Positions 1 to 5,785 of a DNA stretch of 5,785 nt are shown here, one piece after another (within the stretch, counting starts at the first letter, position 1; the number at the start of each line of letters is the position of its first letter). Location: assembly GCA_937883885.1 (NCBI GenBank), contig CAKZXL010000901.1, forward strand, positions 1 through 5,785, given 5' to 3'. The notes beneath the pieces were generated by a model, which made no database searches, had not been told where the DNA came from, and saw only the letters and a list, made by a program, of their open reading frames with translations. The position numbers were made by a program, and so were the translations under genes. Source of the DNA: an uncultured Aquincola sp. (GTDB taxonomy: Bacteria > Pseudomonadota > Gammaproteobacteria > Burkholderiales > Burkholderiaceae).

Positions 1-228
1 CAGGTCGACGCCACCCTGGGCAAGGTGGTGGAACTGGGCTTTCTGCGCCGCCTCAAGCCGGTGGCCGGCGCCGCAGCGGACCCGGGGCGTTTTGAGGTGC
101 GGCGCATCCTCAAGGCCTTTGTCGATGCGCAGTGGCTGGCCGATTTCGACGCGCGGCTGGAGACCTACCGCCTGGCCCTCTCTTCGCCTGCCGGCGCTTC
201 GGCGGGGCAGGGAGCGGCCGATGCTTGA
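1..228 (+). CDS. jetB: Wadjet subunit JetB, C-terminal end (DUF4194 family; 5' end outside window)
   Basis: This is the last 75 codons of an open frame that enters from the left edge and stops at TGA 226-228. JetB is the kleisin-associated (KITE/MukE-like) subunit of the Wadjet condensin. It binds the kleisin JetA and helps JetC load on and translocate DNA. The visible part includes ELGFLRRL (residues 11-18 of the fragment) and [16 protein letters not shown] (about 31-46), which match my recollection of the end of DUF4194 proteins. A Ser/Ala/Gly-rich low-complexity tail of about 17 residues follows and looks unstructured. Identity rests mainly on context: the gene lies directly upstream of an unmistakable jetC, in the usual jetA-B-C-D order, and overlaps it by 8 bp. 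An internal ATG at 25 is not the true start, because the frame is open to the edge and the residues before it fit the family. Confidence 0.85.
   Translation, partial: QVDATLGKVVELGFLRRLKPVAGAAADPGRFEVRRILKAFVDAQWLADFDARLETYRLALSSPAGASAGQGAADA
209..214 (+). promoter_or_regulatory. Shine-Dalgarno site of jetC
   Basis: AGGGAG lies 6 nt upstream of the ATG at 221, inside the end of jetB. It decides the jetC start: the same frame stays open upstream to an ATG at 92, but that start would overlap jetB by over 130 bp and add residues with no family resemblance. The N-terminal [14 protein letters not shown] motif begins about 20 residues after the ATG at 221, as expected. Confidence 0.65.
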
Positions 229-3200
229 GGCTTCAACGCCGGGCCTGGATTTCGTCGCCGATGACAGCCGGGTGGGTTTTCGGCTGCAGCGGCTGGAGGT
301 GCTGAACTGGGGCACCTTCGATCGCTGCGTCTGGCGGTACCAGCTCGATGGCCGCAACGGCCTGCTCACCGGCGACATCGGCTCGGGCAAGTCCACCTTG
401 GTGGATGCCATCACCACCTTGCTGGTGCCGGCGCACCGCGTGGCCTACAACAAGGCGGCGGGGGCCGAGGCGCGTGAGCGCTCCTTGCGCTCCTACGTGC
501 TGGGCCACTACAAGAGCGAGCGCAACGAAGTGACCGGCAGCGCACGGCCGGTGGCGCTGCGCGATGCGTCGAGCTGGTCGGTGATCGCGGGCGTGTTTCG
601 CAACGAGGGCTATGACCAGGCCGTGACCCTGGCCCAGGTGTTCTGGCTGAAGGATCCGCAGGGCCAGCCCCTGCGGCTGTTCGTGGCGGCCGAGCGGGCC
701 CTCGACATCGCCGACGACTTCAGCGGCTTTGGCAGCGACATCACCGCCTTGCGCAAGCGGCTGCGCAGCGCGGGCTGCGAGCTGTTCGACAGCTTTCCGC
801 CCTATGCGGCCTGGTTCCGCCGCCGCTTCGGCATCGAGCATGAGCAGGCGCTGGAGCTGTTCCACCAGACGGTGTCGATGAAGTCGGTGGGCAACCTCAC
901 CGACTTCGTACGCAGCCACATGCTGGAGCCCTTCGACGTGGCCAGCCGCATCGAAGCCCTGATCCGCCACTTCGACGACCTGGACCGTGCGCACCAGGCG
1001 GTGCTCAAGGCCAAGCGCCAGGTGGACCTGCTGACGCCCCTGGTGGCCGACGGTGAACGCCACCGCGCGCTGGTGGACGAGATCCAGGGCTGGCGCGAAG
1101 CGCGCGAGCAGCTGCGTGCCTACTTCGCGTGCCTCAAGGGCGAGCTGCTGGACCGCCGGCTTGAGCTGCTGGCCGAAGACGCGCTGCGGCTGGACGCGCA
1201 GGTCGAGCGCCTGGACCGCCAGCGCGAAGCCGAGCGGCTCGACCTGACGCGGCTGGAGCGCGCGCTGCGCGACCAGGGCGGCGACCGGCTGGAAGAACTG
1301 GCCGCCGAGATGCGCCGGCTCACGCAGGAGCGCGACCAGCGCCAGGAGAAGGCCCGGCGCTACCAGGCGCTGCTGGCCCATGTGGAAGACAGCGCGGCTG
1401 CCGGTGAGCCGGCGCAGGAGGCGGGCTTTCTGGCCCTGCAGCACAGCATCGCCCAGCGCGCGGAAAGCCTGCGCGAGCGCATCACCGACCTCGACAACCG
1501 TGAGCGTGAAGAGGACTTCGACTTCCGCAAGGGCCGCGAGGCCCATCAGGCGTTGGCTGACGAGATCGACAGCCTGCAGCGCCGCAAGAGCAACATCGAC
1601 GCCGCCCAGGTGCGCATCCGCGATGCGCTGTGCCAGGCGCTGGGCATCGCCGAAGACGAGCTGCCCTTTGCCGGCGAGCTGATCCAGGTGCGCGACGACG
1701 AGCGCGACTGGGAGGGCGCGGCCGAACGGCTGCTGCGGGGCTTTGGCCTGGCCTTGCTGGTGCCCGACCTGCACTATGCGGCCGTGTCGCAGTGGGTGGA
1801 GCGGCAGCACCTGGGCGCACGGCTCGTGTACTTCCATGTGCGGCCGCGCCGCAGCGCACCAGGCGCGGCCCTGCATGCGCAATCGCTGGTGCGCAAGCTG
1901 CTCATCCGGCCCGAGTCGCCGCACTTCGAGTGGCTGGAGCAGGAGCTGCGTCAGCGCTTCGACGTGGCCTGCTGCGCCGATGCGCAGCAGTTCCGGCGCG
2001 AGGCGCGGGCCGTCACCCGCGCAGGCCAGATCAAGGACCCGGGTGGCCGCCATGAAAAGGACGACCGCAGCCGCATCGACGATCGCAGCCGCTATGTGCT
2101 GGGATGGAGCAATGCCGACAAGCTGCGCACGCTGCGCGACCAGCGGCAGGCGCTGGAGGTGCGGCTGGCCGCGCTGGGCCAGCGCATCGCCGAGCTGCAG
2201 CAGGCCCGCGGTGAGCTGAGCGGCCGCCTGCTGACGCTGGCGCGGCTGGAGGAGTTCACGCGCTTTGCCGACATCGACTGGCGCACGCCCGCCCGGCAGA
2301 TCGCCGAGCTGGGCGAAGAGCGGGCCCGGCTGGAGGCCGCCTCCGATACTTTGCAAGAGCTCGGCCGCCAGCTGCAGGCGGCCCAGCAGCGCCTGAGCGC
2401 GACCGAAGGCCAGCGCGATGAAGCCCGCGACCGGCGGGCGGAAGTGGCCACCAAGCAGGCCGCGGCCGAAGAGCTGCGCGAGCAGGCGGCCCGCCTGGTG
2501 AGCGATTCGCCGCTGGACCCGGCGCAGCATGCGCGTCTGGAGGCCTGGCGCGCACAGGCACTGGGCGAGCATCACCTGTCGGTCGAGTCCTGTGACAACC
2601 GCGAGCAAGACCTGCGCAAGTGGCTGCAGGACCGCATCGATGCGGAAGACAAACGCCTGGCCCGCCTGACCGAGCGCATCGTCAATGCGATGCGCGGCTT
2701 CAAGGAGGAGTTCAAGGCCGAGACGGTGGAGATGGACGTGAGCCTGGCTGCGCTGCCGGAGTACGAGCGCCTGCTGCAGGCCCTGCGCGGCGACGACCTG
2801 CCGCGTTTCGAGGCCCGCTTCAAGGAGCTGCTGAACGTCAACACTATCAACGAGATCGCCAACTTCAATGCCCAGCTGGCCCGTGAGCGGGACACCATCC
2901 GCCAGCGTGTCGAGACCATCAACCAGTCGCTGCAGGCCATCGACTACAACCCCGGCCGCTACATCCGCCTGCTGGCCTTGCCCAGCCCCGACGCGGAGGT
3001 GCGCGACTTCCAGCAAGACCTGCGCGCCTGCACCGAAGGCGCGCTGACCGGTTCGGCCGACGAGCAGTACTCGGAGGCCAAGTTCCTGCAGGTCAAGGCC
3101 ATCATCGACCGCTTCCGTGGCCGCGAAGGACTGTCGGATGCCGACCGCCGATGGACCGCCAAGGTGACCGACGTGCGCAACGGCTTCCTCTTTTCCGCCA

Positions 3201-3628
3201 GCGAGCGCTGGCGCGCGGACGATGCCGAGCATGAGCACTACTCCGACTCGGGCGGCAAATCGGGCGGGCAGAAGGAGAAGCTGGCCTATACCGTGCTGGC
3301 TGCCAGCCTGGCCTACCAGTTCGGGCTGGAGTGGGGCGCGGTGCGCTCGCGCTCGTTCCGTTTCGTGGTGATCGACGAAGCCTTTGGCCGCGGCTCCGAC
3401 GAGTCGGCCCAGTACGGGCTGCGCCTGTTCCAGCAGCTCAACCTGCAGCTGCTCATCGTCACGCCGCTGCAGAAGATCCACATCATCGAGCCCTTCGTCG
3501 CCAGCGTCGGCTTCGTGCACAACGAAGGCGGGCGCGACTCGCGGCTGCGCTGCCTGTCCATCGAGGAATACCGCGCCCACAAGGCGCAGGCGATGACCGA
3601 GGCCCACGCCGCGCAGGCCGGCGCATGA
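221..3628 (+). CDS. jetC: Wadjet SMC-like ATPase JetC (COG4913 type)
   Basis: This 1135-aa protein is the motor of the Wadjet anti-plasmid complex. It is a dimeric SMC/MukB-like ATPase that, with JetA and JetB, extrudes DNA loops and presents small circles to the nuclease JetD. An N-terminal head segment carries the family strand [14 protein letters not shown] (20-33) and Walker A GDIGSGKS (51-58), followed by a conserved [14 protein letters not shown] stretch. Long Glu/Arg/Gln/Leu-rich coiled-coil arms span about 330-480 and 635-930. They flank a hinge-like globular region (about 485-625) with [14 protein letters not shown] (W497) and LALLVP, ending near YVLGW (625-629). The C-terminal head has an ABC signature [10 protein letters not shown] (SGGQ 1014-1017), Walker B FVVIDE (D1052, catalytic E1053) and a D-loop GRGSDES. 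All ATPase motifs are intact and the length is normal for the type I family. The start overlaps jetB by 8 bp and the stop overlaps jetD as ATGA, so the genes are probably translationally coupled. Confidence 0.96.
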   Translation: MLEASTPGLDFVADDSRVGFRLQRLEVLNWGTFDRCVWRYQLDGRNGLLTGDIGSGKSTLVDAITTLLVPAHRVAYNKAAGAEARERSLRSYVLGHYKSERNEVTGSARPVALRDASSWSVIAGVFRNEGYDQAVTLAQVFWLKDPQGQPLRLFVAAERALDIADDFSGFGSDITALRKRLRSAGCELFDSFPPYAAWFRRRFGIEHEQALELFHQTVSMKSVGNLTDFVRSHMLEPFDVASRIEALIRHFDDLDRAHQAVLKAKRQVDLLTPLVADGERHRALVDEIQGWREAREQLRAYFACLKGELLDRRLELLAEDALRLDAQVERLDRQREAERLDLTRLERALRDQGGDRLEELAAEMRRLTQERDQRQEKARRYQALLAHVEDSAAAGEPAQEAGFLALQHSIAQRAESLRERITDLDNREREEDFDFRKGREAHQALADEIDSLQRRKSNIDAAQVRIRDALCQALGIAEDELPFAGELIQVRDDERDWEGAAERLLRGFGLALLVPDLHYAAVSQWVERQHLGARLVYFHVRPRRSAPGAALHAQSLVRKLLIRPESPHFEWLEQELRQRFDVACCADAQQFRREARAVTRAGQIKDPGGRHEKDDRSRIDDRSRYVLGWSNADKLRTLRDQRQALEVRLAALGQRIAELQQARGELSGRLLTLARLEEFTRFADIDWRTPARQIAELGEERARLEAASDTLQELGRQLQAAQQRLSATEGQRDEARDRRAEVATKQAAAEELREQAARLVSDSPLDPAQHARLEAWRAQALGEHHLSVESCDNREQDLRKWLQDRIDAEDKRLARLTERIVNAMRGFKEEFKAETVEMDVSLAALPEYERLLQALRGDDLPRFEARFKELLNVNTINEIANFNAQLARERDTIRQRVETINQSLQAIDYNPGRYIRLLALPSPDAEVRDFQQDLRACTEGALTGSADEQYSEAKFLQVKAIIDRFRGREGLSDADRRWTAKVTDVRNGFLFSASERWRADDAEHEHYSDSGGKSGGQKEKLAYTVLAASLAYQFGLEWGAVRSRSFRFVVIDEAFGRGSDESAQYGLRLFQQLNLQLLIVTPLQKIHIIEPFVASVGFVHNEGGRDSRLRCLSIEEYRAHKAQAMTEAHAAQAGA

Positions 3629-4854
3629 CACCGGCATGGACCACGACGGAAGACCTGCGCGCCCAGGTGCGGCGGCTGTGGGAGCGCGGCGACCTGCTGC
3701 GCGCCGCCGCTGTCACGGACACGGACACCGACACCCAAGCCGCGATCTGGCCGCTGCGCCTGGCCTTGAAGGCACCGGCCGCCGCGGACCTGGCCGATCG
3801 CTTTGAGGCGGTGCGCGACTGGGTGCACCAGATCGCCGGCACGCCCCCGGTGCGCATCGAATGGCGGCAGTGGAACCACCGTGTGCAAGGCCTGCAGCGC
3901 CTGCCGGCCGCGCTGTGGCTGGACACGCTGGCCGATGCACTGGCCTTCATCGGCAAGACCGGCGAGGCCCAGCGCTTCGAGGCGCTTTGGCGCCAGACCG
4001 CCGAGACGCAGCCGGCCCTGCAGCATTGGCTCCGGCGGCGGCCGATCCAGGCGCTGTCGCTGGCCGACCGCTGGCAACGCCTGCTGGCCGTGGTTGGCTG
4101 GATGCAGGCGCATCCGCGCCCCGGCGTCTACCTGCGCCAGGTCGATGCGCCGGGGGTGGACAGCAAGTTCATCGAGGCCCATCGCGGTGTGCTGGCCGAG
4201 TTGCTGGACCTGGCCCTGGACGCTGCGGCAGTCGATGACACGGCCGGCGGCGCGCTTCAGTTCGGCCGCCGCTACGGCTTCCGTGACAAGCCGGTGCGCA
4301 TCCGCTTTCGGCTGCTCGATGCAGCCTTGCCCAGCCTGCCGGGCTGCCCGGCCTATGCCGGCTCGCTGCCCGACATCACGCTGGACGCCGACAGCTTTGC
4401 CGCCCTGTCACTGCCCGTGGCGCAGGTCTTCATCACCGAGAACGAGACCAACTTCCTGGCCTTTCCCGCGGTGGCGGGCGCGATGGTCGTCTTCGGCGCC
4501 GGTTACGGCTGGGACGCACTGGCGCAGGCGGCCTGGCTGCATCGCTGCAGGCTGCGCTACTGGGGCGACATCGACACCCACGGCTTTGCCATCCTCGACC
4601 AGCTGCGCCTGCATTTCCCCGCGGTCGAGTCCTTTTTGATGGACGCGCAGACGTTGCTCGCGCACCGCCTGCATTGGGGGGAGGAGTCGCAGCCCATCCG
4701 CCACGACCTGCCGCGCCTGACGGCAGCCGAAGCCGCGGTCTACGACGATCTGCGCGCCCATCGCCACCAGTCCGCGCTCAGGCTGGAGCAGGAGCGGGTG
4801 GGCTTTGGCTGGTGGTTGGCGCACCTGGGATCCTCGCCTTCACCACACGGCTGA
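3625..4854 (+). CDS. jetD: Wadjet nuclease subunit JetD (DUF3322 + DUF2220, Toprim)
   Basis: This 409-aa protein is the effector of the Wadjet system, a dimeric, topoisomerase VI A/Spo11-like endonuclease that cleaves the DNA of small circular plasmids trapped by JetABC. The N-terminal part (about 5-190, DUF3322-like) is rich in Trp and Arg and is expected to be the arm and winged-helix DNA-binding region. It ends with [19 protein letters not shown]. The C-terminal DUF2220/Toprim domain has the metal-binding glutamate motif [13 protein letters not shown] (E272, E274) and the DxD motif [10 protein letters not shown] (D315, D317). Family motifs [10 protein letters not shown] (LMD 338-340) and RLEQERV (386-392) follow, so the catalytic residues appear complete. 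The start is the ATG of an ATGA overlap with the jetC stop. No good Shine-Dalgarno is seen there, consistent with reinitiation after jetC. Oddities are a TDTDTDT run at 31-37 and a short Ser/Pro tail. Length is normal for the family. Confidence 0.95.
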   Translation: MTPAWTTTEDLRAQVRRLWERGDLLRAAAVTDTDTDTQAAIWPLRLALKAPAAADLADRFEAVRDWVHQIAGTPPVRIEWRQWNHRVQGLQRLPAALWLDTLADALAFIGKTGEAQRFEALWRQTAETQPALQHWLRRRPIQALSLADRWQRLLAVVGWMQAHPRPGVYLRQVDAPGVDSKFIEAHRGVLAELLDLALDAAAVDDTAGGALQFGRRYGFRDKPVRIRFRLLDAALPSLPGCPAYAGSLPDITLDADSFAALSLPVAQVFITENETNFLAFPAVAGAMVVFGAGYGWDALAQAAWLHRCRLRYWGDIDTHGFAILDQLRLHFPAVESFLMDAQTLLAHRLHWGEESQPIRHDLPRLTAAEAAVYDDLRAHRHQSALRLEQERVGFGWWLAHLGSSPSPHG

Positions 4855-4861
4855 CCCCGGT

Positions 4862-4891
4862 TTGCCCCATAGTCCGTGGATGGACTAGTAT
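4862..4891 (+). promoter_or_regulatory. Putative sigma70-like promoter of the toxin-antitoxin pair
   Basis: TTGCCC (4862-4867) and TAGTAT (4886-4891) are separated by 18 bp and match the -35 and -10 consensus at 4 of 6 positions each. The stretch is noticeably more AT-rich than its surroundings. Transcription would start near 4897-4899, about 24 nt before the antitoxin GTG. It lies in the only real gap in the window, starting 7 bp after the jetD stop. This is a motif match by eye, not a computed score. Confidence 0.5.
4870..4887. promoter_or_regulatory. Inverted-repeat operator candidate in the TA promoter
   Basis: TAGTCC-GTGGAT-GGACTA is a perfect 6+6 bp inverted repeat with a 6-bp centre. 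It covers most of the -35/-10 spacer and the first two bases of the -10. A second, offset pair, TGGAT (4877-4881) and ATCCA (4890-4894), overlaps it and covers the whole -10. A dimeric HTH antitoxin bound here would block RNA polymerase. Xre-RES type antitoxins and their complexes are known to repress their own promoters through such repeats. That this site is the operator is inference from position and symmetry. Confidence 0.5.
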
Positions 4892-4898
4892 CCAGCTC

Positions 4899-4925
4899 AT
4901 GTCCCGAACCGGATTTCCAGCGTGA
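4899..4925 (+). other. Possible 8-codon leader mini-ORF overlapping the antitoxin start
   Basis: An ATG at 4899 opens a short frame reading MSRTGFPA and ends at TGA 4923-4925, which overlaps the antitoxin GTG (4922-4924) as GTGA. The ATG sits at or within a base or two of the predicted transcription start, so it would be translated leaderless if at all. The geometry would allow coupling of antitoxin translation to the mini-ORF. There is no Shine-Dalgarno, and an ORF this short arises easily by chance. Confidence 0.15.
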
Positions 4926-5347
4926 CCGCTCTGCCTGCCTCCCACACCGGCCCCTCACTCGACGCCATCACCGAGCAGCAGATGTCCGCCGCCGGCCTGC
5001 GGGCCTTCGAGCGCATCGCGGCCCTGTGGGGTCTGTCGGTGGATGAGCAGCTGGTGCTGCTGGGCAGCCCGGGCCGGTCCACGCTGTTTGCCTGGCGCAA
5101 GCAGCCCGAGAAGGCGCACTTGTCGCGCGACACGCTGGAGCGGCTGTCCAACCTGCTGGGCATCTACAAGGCGCTGCAAATCCTGTTGCCCGATACCGCC
5201 GCCGCCGATGCCTGGGTGCGTCGGCCCAACACGGCCGCGCCCTTTGGCGGGCGCAGCGCGCTCGAGCGCATGCTGGCCGGCAACATGAGCGACCTGTCCG
5301 CGGTGCGCCAGTACCTGGATGCCGTGCGTGGAGGTGGATGGTCGTGA
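4922..5347 (+). CDS. Xre/MbcA/ParS-family antitoxin (HTH + DUF2384-type toxin-binding domain)
   Basis: This 141-aa antitoxin is expected to neutralise the RES toxin encoded just downstream by covering its active site, and to repress the shared promoter. Residues 26-90 form an all-helical Xre-like HTH region: LRAFERIAALWGLS, then LLGSPGRSTLFAWRK as the recognition-helix area, then LSRDTLERLSNLLGIYKAL. Residues 98-141 match the C-terminal toxin-binding domain: WVRRPNTAAPFGGRSALERM, with the YLDAVRGGGW ending typical of the family. The start is a GTG, since the frame has no upstream ATG before an in-frame TAG at 4886. A weak GGA lies 8 nt before it. The first internal ATG (4982, residue 21) would still keep both domains. 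The gene overlaps the toxin gene by 4 or 10 bp. Homologues are usually of similar length. Confidence 0.9.
   Translation: MTALPASHTGPSLDAITEQQMSAAGLRAFERIAALWGLSVDEQLVLLGSPGRSTLFAWRKQPEKAHLSRDTLERLSNLLGIYKALQILLPDTAAADAWVRRPNTAAPFGGRSALERMLAGNMSDLSAVRQYLDAVRGGGWS
5330..5334 (+). promoter_or_regulatory. Shine-Dalgarno site of the RES toxin
   Basis: GGAGG lies in the last codons of the antitoxin gene. It is 3 nt from the in-frame ATG at 5338, which is too close for efficient initiation, but 9 nt from the in-frame GTG at 5344. The spacing therefore favours GTG 5344, which would overlap the antitoxin stop as GTGA. Confidence 0.55.
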
Positions 5348-5785
5348 CCGCCGTACGCCGGGTCCGGTGGGCGCAGGCCTGCCGGATCGTGCCGACGCGC
5401 CATCCGTCGGTCTATCTGTTCGACCGCGTGGCCAGCCCCGAAGACTTCGACGCGCTGTATGCGCTGGAAGCGATGACCAACGACCGGGTGCGCGACGAAG
5501 TGGGCCAGATCCAGCTGGTGCCGCCGGCCGACCGCATCTTCGGGCCCGGCACCGGGCCCATCATGGCGGCCTTCACGCACCTCAATCCGCTGGGCAGCCG
5601 GTTTTCCGACGGCAGCTTCGGCGTGTTCTACGCCGCGGCCGATCGGGCCACCGCGGTGGCCGAAACCCGCTACCACCATGGCCGCTTCCTGGCCGCCACC
5701 GCGCAGGGGCCGATGCACCTGCCGATGCGGCTGTACAAGGTGACCATCGACGCCCGCCTGCACGACCTGCGGCCCGACGATGCGG
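5338..5785 (+). CDS. RES-domain toxin, N-terminal 149 residues (3' end outside window)
   Basis: This open frame runs off the right edge. It encodes the toxin of the Xre-RES pair. Characterised RES toxins have an ADP-ribosyltransferase-like fold and either degrade NAD+ (MbcT-type phosphorolysis, other RES NADases) or ADP-ribosylate phosphoribosyl pyrophosphate synthetase (ParT). Visible motifs are a cluster NPLGSRFSDGSFGVFYAA (83-100, with R88 and Y98) and TAVAETRYHHGRF (105-117, with E109). These fit the conserved Arg, Tyr and Glu of the family. The conserved Ser that completes the RES name should lie beyond the window. Family members of this ParT-like kind are about 230 aa, so roughly a third is missing. 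The ATG at 5338 overlaps the antitoxin by 10 bp; GTG at 5344 is a better-spaced alternative. Which activity it has cannot be told from this fragment. Confidence 0.9.
   Translation, partial: MVVTAVRRVRWAQACRIVPTRHPSVYLFDRVASPEDFDALYALEAMTNDRVRDEVGQIQLVPPADRIFGPGTGPIMAAFTHLNPLGSRFSDGSFGVFYAAADRATAVAETRYHHGRFLAATAQGPMHLPMRLYKVTIDARLHDLRPDDA

Noticed and set aside
92..220. Upstream extension of the jetC frame to ATG 92
   Set aside because: It would overlap jetB by over 130 bp and add an Arg/Ser/Pro-rich segment typical of out-of-frame reading. The ATG at 221 has a good Shine-Dalgarno and fits the family N-terminus.
3331..3624. Upstream extension of the jetD frame into jetC
   Set aside because: This stretch is the out-of-frame reading of the conserved JetC ATPase head. 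The JetD family begins at about the ATG at 3625.
233..3637. A 1134-codon open frame on the minus strand covering all of jetC
   Set aside because: It is an antisense shadow. Strong G/C bias at third positions of jetC removes stop codons in the opposite frame. Its translation is a low-information mix of Leu, Ala, Gln, Gly and Val with no recognisable motif, while the plus strand has a full set of SMC ATPase motifs.
3803..4639. A 278-codon plus-strand frame inside jetD, and several 60-290-codon minus-strand frames there and in the TA region
   Set aside because: They are composition shadows rich in Arg, Ser, Cys and Trp, fully contained in genes with clear family motifs, and have no start signals of their own.
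4857..4912. CCGGTT (4857-4862) and AACCGG (4907-4912) inverted pair around the TA promoter, considered as a terminator or outer operator
   Set aside because: The arms are only 6 bp, with a 44-bp loop and no T run after them. This is not a plausible terminator, and such a pair is likely by chance in GC-rich DNA.
1..5785. CRISPR arrays, tRNA/rRNA genes, insertion sequences, attachment sites
   Set aside because: No regularly spaced repeats, no transposase or integrase motifs, and no tRNA-like cloverleaf or rRNA sequence were seen. Nearly the whole window is accounted for by the five genes.

Overview
The window is GC-rich, gene-dense bacterial DNA. Coding bias is strong (G/C in most third codon positions) and genes overlap by a few bases. 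This style fits a high-GC Burkholderiales/Comamonadaceae-like betaproteobacterium. That placement is inferred from composition and protein style only, because no taxonomic marker gene is present.

Positions 1-4854 hold most of a type I Wadjet (JetABCD) anti-plasmid operon, all on the + strand. It contains the C-terminal end of jetB (1-228), complete jetC (221-3628, the SMC-like ATPase) and complete jetD (3625-4854, the Toprim nuclease subunit). jetA and the rest of jetB would lie beyond the left edge. The three cistrons overlap at their junctions (8 bp for jetB/jetC, 4 bp ATGA for jetC/jetD), so they look translationally coupled and co-transcribed from a promoter outside the window. In characterised Wadjet systems, JetABC is an SMC-type motor that extrudes DNA loops, senses small circular DNA, and lets JetD cleave it.

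Positions 4855-4921 form a 67-bp intergenic gap. It holds a plausible sigma70-like promoter (TTGCCC, 18-bp spacer, TAGTAT) and a 6+6 bp perfect inverted repeat that spans the spacer and enters the -10. No convincing jetD terminator is visible.

Positions 4922-5785 encode a type II toxin-antitoxin pair of the Xre/MbcA/ParS - RES family. The antitoxin (4922-5347) has an Xre-like HTH and a C-terminal toxin-binding (DUF2384-type) domain. The RES-domain toxin begins at 5338 or 5344 and runs off the right edge. Characterised RES toxins deplete NAD+ or ADP-ribosylate a metabolic enzyme. The promoter and operator layout is what an autorepressed TA module would show.

The window therefore reads as part of a defence island in which an anti-plasmid SMC nuclease is followed on the same strand by an NAD-targeting toxin-antitoxin unit. 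Both systems belong to known families. The least explained features are their tight juxtaposition, the overlapping inverted repeats in the promoter, and an 8-codon mini-ORF that ends inside the antitoxin start codon.
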